Shown here: piece after piece, positions 5,865 to 9,482 of the stretch
Numbering within the stretch: position 1 is the first letter of the stretch
Layout: each line of letters starts with the position of its first letter
DNA from: Anaerolineae bacterium
GTDB taxonomy: Bacteria; Chloroflexota; Anaerolineae; JAADDB01
Reading direction: 5' to 3'
NCBI GenBank assembly: GCA_015486895.1
Contig: WFQT01000517.1
Span: 1 to 9,482, forward strand
DNA: 9,482 nucleotides
Program-made: the position numbers and the translations under genes
Notes under the pieces: generated by a model
What the model was told of the DNA's origin: nothing
The model's database searches: none
The model's input: the letters and a program-made list of their open reading frames with translations, nothing else

Positions 5865-8800
5865 ATGATTTTATTGATAAACAACATTGGGGCCAATAAC
5901 GACTTGGTAGATCAGTTCCGAGGGGCATTACCTGACAAGAACATCATTGTGAAGTCATACAGTAAGGATGTGCTGCATTCACTGTTGCCCTGTCCACGTG
6001 AAGTTATCCTGGCTGCCGGTGAGATAACGCCAGCAATGGTGGCGGCTTTGAACGCCTTCAAGGAACAATGTATGCAAACCCCTCTGGCATTGATAGCGCA
6101 TTCACCCATGCCTGGGCTGCATACCGATGCAGTGTTTCCCCTTACCTTGCCCCCGGAGGAACTGCTGGCTCGTGTGGAAGCATTGTGCCGCGCCTCCATG
6201 TCTCCCCGCAGGGGACCGGCGGCAACTCTTTCTGCTCCTCCTGATGGTCCATCCACGGCACAATCGACTCGCACTTTAGCAATTCTCTCGCAAATCGCTG
6301 GGGCAACGGATGCAGATCGGGTCTATTTTGTGCAGTTGGATATGGAGCGGCGTACCTGGCGCATTGCGGGACAATATTGCCGACCACCTGCGCCCCAGAT
6401 CACACACTTGACAGGAACCTTCAGTGACTTAGGCGAGATTGCTCACTCCCTGGAAGATGGTGTGCCAGTCGTTCTAAACAATTTGCCACCAGAACAACGC
6501 TGTGTTTTCGGCACTCCCAACATTCTCCTTATCCCTGTACTTAGTCACCAGCCTGAGAAGGGAATTGTCGGCCTGGAGCGATTACAGGTCAACAATCCTT
6601 GGCGGCCGGATGAACAAGCGAAAGCTGAAGCTGAAGCGGCAAAATTGGCTATTGCAGCCGAGCGCCTTTCACTAAGTGGGCAACTTAGTGAGAGAGCTGA
6701 ATACTTCGATGTTCTTTACCATCTCGGCATGGAAGCAACAAGAGCAGACCAATCGCTGGATCACCTTCTACAAACGATATATGAACAATGTGCCGCATTG
6801 CTTCCCTTGGAAGGGTTTTATATTGCTTTGAGCAACACCCCTAAGACAGAAATCTACGGTGCTTACTTCATAGATAACGGTAAGCGGTTGTTTGGCATCT
6901 CTACGCCACTGAAGCGAAACGCCCCTGGATTTGCCTCGTATGTCTATTTCTCAAAAGAACCCTTGCATATTCACGATGTAAGAAGTGACCCTTTGCCGGC
7001 CGAACTAATTAAAATTCAGGGTGAAGAAACACGTTCCTACATCGGCGTGCCGCTATTGGTGGGCGGGGAGGTAATTGGGGTGCTCTCCGTACAAAGCAGT
7101 CGACCAAACGCTTACACCGAAAGAGAGGTGCAACTGCTGAGCGCCATTGCCAATTTAGTGGCTGTCTCTATTGCTAATGCCCGCATGTACGATAAGCTGA
7201 AAGAACAAGCGCGATGGGCTCGCGCCACCAACGAAATCGTTAGCAGTGTGCAGCCCTTCTCAGAACCTGATGAGATCATACGGACCTATGCTAATCGGAT
7301 AGCGTCGCAGCTTGCCCCAGACATAGTCTGTTATTTGGAATTCAGGCCGGAAAACGAGAAATTTCAGCCGTTGCACGTAATATCCAAAGTACAAGACGGG
7401 GAACGACTTTGCGCAGAAGAAGCAAAACACCAAGTTGAGATTCTATCTCTAAAAAAGACAACACCTTCACCGATTCGCTTGGAACTGGAAGCAAAGCAGC
7501 AATCTGACGGGGAATGGTTACTGGGAGTTGTCAAACATCAGCAATTATATGGCTATTTAGCACTACGAAAGAAATTCGGTGCCGGGGGTAGTACCTGGTC
7601 AAAGCAGGAACAGCAACTCATCAATGCCATTGCTATTCACATTGCCATGACTTTAGAGAATAACAAGCTCTTTCATCAAGAACAACATCGCCGGCTTCTA
7701 TTAGAGAGCATGCAAGAAACAACGACACAAATCATTGCCGAGAAAGATATTGGCGTAGCTATGAAGACCATTGTTCAGCAGGCAGCCGAAGTATTCCGTG
7801 CTGATGCAACCGCTTTGATGCTCTGGGATAAAAGCGGTGAGAATCTGGTTATCAAGGCCCACCAGGGGCTGTCGCAAAAATATGTTGAGCAGCAGAAAAT
7901 CCCCCGAACGGTGCTGGATCAGAGTGGCATTTCGAAAGACCATAATATTTTTATCATGGAACCGCTAGCGGAGGTGGCTCACGGCAGCCGGGAGATTGTC
8001 ATGCAGGAAGGCCTGGTGACCGATCTGGTTGCTGTGCTCTTCTTCCGGGGCAAAATTATAGGGGCACTCAACATCTATAGTCGCCATCAGCCGCGTCATT
8101 TCATCCCAGAGGAATTCAAGGATATCAGTATTTTCGCCAACCAGAGCGCTATGGCGATCCAGAATGCTTTGCTTTACACGGAGTTGAGCCGTTACAGCCG
8201 CCAGTTGGAAGAGGAAGTGGAGCGACGTACCATCGAGTTACGGCAAGAGAAAGAGCGCCTGGAAGCTATTATCCGCTATGCCAGCGACGGAATTATATTC
8301 GCTGACCCCGATTGTCGCGTGCTCTATGTCAATCCCGCCTGGGAAAAACTGACTGGGTATACGCTCTCAGAGACAAAAAGTAAAGACTTACGGTTCTTAA
8401 GGGTTGAAAAGGCACCCATTATTACCGCTGCCAACCGGGCGCAACTGGAGCAGGGCAAGACAATTTTTGGGGAGCCACAAATCCGTCGCAAAGATGGCCG
8501 GCTGGTGGAAACAGCATTGGCAATTACTCCCATTCTGGATCATAATGGGGCCCTGACATACTTAGTAGCTGTCCAGCACGACATTACCCAGGCGAAAGAG
8601 CTCTTGGCCATGAAGGAGCAATTCGTATCCAACGTTTCGCACGAGTTGAGAACACCAATCACGAATATTAAGCTCTTTCTCTCCTTGTTACGAAAAGGGC
8701 GGCCAGAAAAGCAGGTGCATTATCTGGATACCCTGGAACTGGAGGCCGATCGGTTAGCCCAAGTAATTGAGGACTTGTTGCAACTGTCCCGGTTAACAGA

Positions 8801-9314
8801 CAAGTCCATGACGTTAGTGAAAGAACCGGTTCAATTGCAGGGATTGATACAAGAAGTAGTAGACACTTTCCGATTATTGGCGGAGCAAAGGGGTATCCGC
8901 TTGCACATTCAATGGGACGCCAATCTCATCACTATCATGGCAAACCGCCAGCGTTTGCAGCAGGTTCTGGTTAACCTTCTGGGGAACGCCATTCACTATA
9001 TTGATCCCGGCAACGATGTCTGGCTGACTGCAATTAACCAGTTGCAAGGTGGGCAGCCTGGGATCGTGTTACAAGTCCGAGACAATGGCCCTGGCATTCC
9101 CGTTGAGGAGCAACCACATATTTTTGATCGCTTTTTCCGAGGAAAGCAGGCGCGGAGCAATAAAGTGCCGGGTACCGGCTTGGGGTTAGCTATTGTCGAA
9201 GAAATCGTTAATCAGCATGGTGGGCAGATAACATTGCAAAGTAAATTAGGCGAAGGTACCACATTCTCTATCTGGCTGCCAGAAGGCGATGATAGCGAAG
9301 GATCTTCCGAGTAG
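5865..9314 (+). CDS. Cytosolic multi-GAF/PAS sensor histidine kinase with degenerate receiver-like N-terminus
   Basis: This 1149-residue protein is a hybrid-shaped sensor kinase that should autophosphorylate and pass phosphate to an unidentified response regulator. No membrane segment or signal peptide is visible, so it acts in the cytoplasm. Residues 1-110 fold like a receiver, ending PPEELLARVEALCRA, but lack the receiver catalytic residues. Four GAF-like segments follow at about 136-272, 283-440, 452-600 and 612-768. A coiled coil spans 768-798 and a PAS/PAC unit 798-912. HisKA carries H926 in SNVSHELRTPI. The HATPase domain has N1041 (LLGNAI), DNGPGIP (1073-1079), FDRFFRG (1087-1093) and GTGLGLAIV (1103-1111), so all catalytic boxes are intact. 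The first GAF-like unit is weakest. The ATG is supported by AAGGA 8 nt upstream. An MFS gene starts 2 bp after the stop, suggesting co-transcription. The ligand is unknown. Confidence 0.93.
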   Translation: MILLINNIGANNDLVDQFRGALPDKNIIVKSYSKDVLHSLLPCPREVILAAGEITPAMVAALNAFKEQCMQTPLALIAHSPMPGLHTDAVFPLTLPPEELLARVEALCRASMSPRRGPAATLSAPPDGPSTAQSTRTLAILSQIAGATDADRVYFVQLDMERRTWRIAGQYCRPPAPQITHLTGTFSDLGEIAHSLEDGVPVVLNNLPPEQRCVFGTPNILLIPVLSHQPEKGIVGLERLQVNNPWRPDEQAKAEAEAAKLAIAAERLSLSGQLSERAEYFDVLYHLGMEATRADQSLDHLLQTIYEQCAALLPLEGFYIALSNTPKTEIYGAYFIDNGKRLFGISTPLKRNAPGFASYVYFSKEPLHIHDVRSDPLPAELIKIQGEETRSYIGVPLLVGGEVIGVLSVQSSRPNAYTEREVQLLSAIANLVAVSIANARMYDKLKEQARWARATNEIVSSVQPFSEPDEIIRTYANRIASQLAPDIVCYLEFRPENEKFQPLHVISKVQDGERLCAEEAKHQVEILSLKKTTPSPIRLELEAKQQSDGEWLLGVVKHQQLYGYLALRKKFGAGGSTWSKQEQQLINAIAIHIAMTLENNKLFHQEQHRRLLLESMQETTTQIIAEKDIGVAMKTIVQQAAEVFRADATALMLWDKSGENLVIKAHQGLSQKYVEQQKIPRTVLDQSGISKDHNIFIMEPLAEVAHGSREIVMQEGLVTDLVAVLFFRGKIIGALNIYSRHQPRHFIPEEFKDISIFANQSAMAIQNALLYTELSRYSRQLEEEVERRTIELRQEKERLEAIIRYASDGIIFADPDCRVLYVNPAWEKLTGYTLSETKSKDLRFLRVEKAPIITAANRAQLEQGKTIFGEPQIRRKDGRLVETALAITPILDHNGALTYLVAVQHDITQAKELLAMKEQFVSNVSHELRTPITNIKLFLSLLRKGRPEKQVHYLDTLELEADRLAQVIEDLLQLSRLTDKSMTLVKEPVQLQGLIQEVVDTFRLLAEQRGIRLHIQWDANLITIMANRQRLQQVLVNLLGNAIHYIDPGNDVWLTAINQLQGGQPGIVLQVRDNGPGIPVEEQPHIFDRFFRGKQARSNKVPGTGLGLAIVEEIVNQHGGQITLQSKLGEGTTFSIWLPEGDDSEGSSE

Positions 9315-9316
9315 CG

Positions 9317-9482
9317 ATGAGGCGAACAGCCAAAATTCCTATAGCGGGAGAGATGATACAAAGGGATGTCGAACGCAATTTCACCTGGAATTTCGTTGTT
9401 AACGTCTTAGATGGTTTGTTTTTCTGGGGCGGCAGCAGCTTTATTACCGCTTCGACAATTATACCCTTATATGTTCATCGCC
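9317..9482 (+). CDS. Major facilitator superfamily transporter, N-terminal fragment, cut by the right edge
   Basis: The frame from the ATG at 9317 is open to the window end (55 codons). A short polar, basic N-terminus is followed by RNFTWNFVVNVLDGLFFWGG and a hydrophobic segment ending IIPLYVHR. This looks like the first membrane helix and loop of MFS-type permeases, with a conserved N/D-rich start of helix 1; the substrate cannot be told. The start is uncertain. The ATG at 9317 overlaps no clear ribosome binding site and lies 2 bp after the histidine kinase stop. The ATG at 9353 (codon 13) has GGGAG only 2 nt upstream and would leave the short N-terminus usual for this group. Either way it probably shares a transcript with the sensor kinase. 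The MFS assignment rests on a single helix, so I hold it moderately. Confidence 0.65.
   Translation, partial: MRRTAKIPIAGEMIQRDVERNFTWNFVVNVLDGLFFWGGSSFITASTIIPLYVHR

Overview
The window looks like chromosomal DNA of a free-living bacterium, most likely a member of the Chloroflexota (Anaerolineae-like). The basis is the gene content: a Rex redox repressor directly ahead of an AcnA-type aconitase, a uridine-kinase-family protein with an N-terminal TGS/ThrRS-like region, and a very long soluble multi-GAF/PAS histidine kinase followed by an MFS permease. The intergenic DNA is also filled with degenerate short repeats of types I associate with such genomes. The phylum call is an inference from style and content; no rRNA or other marker gene is present. 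No phage, CRISPR, transposase, rRNA or tRNA gene was found.

Layout. (1) 1-1517, minus: the N-terminal 505 codons of aconitase A, cut by the left edge just before its second and third Fe-S cysteines. (2) 1518-1739: acnA promoter and a structured leader. (3) 1740-2369, minus: redox repressor Rex, complete. (4) 2370-2601: rex leader, a strong rex promoter, and an 18-bp Rex-box-like palindrome over its -35 box. (5) 2602-3288: non-coding, with purine/pyrimidine-rich hairpins and repeat debris. (6) 3289-5016, minus: a 575-aa TGS plus ThrRS-like plus uridine kinase fusion. (7) 5017-5864: an 848-bp divergent intergenic region of repeat remnants and hairpins, followed by a promoter and a structured leader for the next gene. 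(8) 5865-9314, plus: an 1149-residue cytosolic sensor histidine kinase with a degenerate receiver-like domain, four GAF-like domains, PAS, HisKA and HATPase. (9) 9317 to the right edge, plus: start of an MFS-type transporter, 2 bp after the kinase stop.

How the genes fit together. Rex senses the NADH/NAD+ ratio, and its own promoter carries a plausible Rex operator, so negative autoregulation is likely. acnA lies 222 bp downstream of rex on the same strand with its own promoter and no visible terminator in between. The TCA enzyme could therefore be expressed both independently and by read-through from the Rex-controlled promoter. The histidine kinase and the MFS gene are so close that co-transcription is likely. 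No intact response regulator is visible in the window.

The genes themselves are mostly ordinary. The points worth a second look are the Rex autoregulatory site, the apparent loss of catalytic residues in two accessory domains (receiver-like domain of the kinase, editing-like domain of the nucleoside kinase homologue), and the structured 5' leaders of acnA, rex and the histidine kinase.
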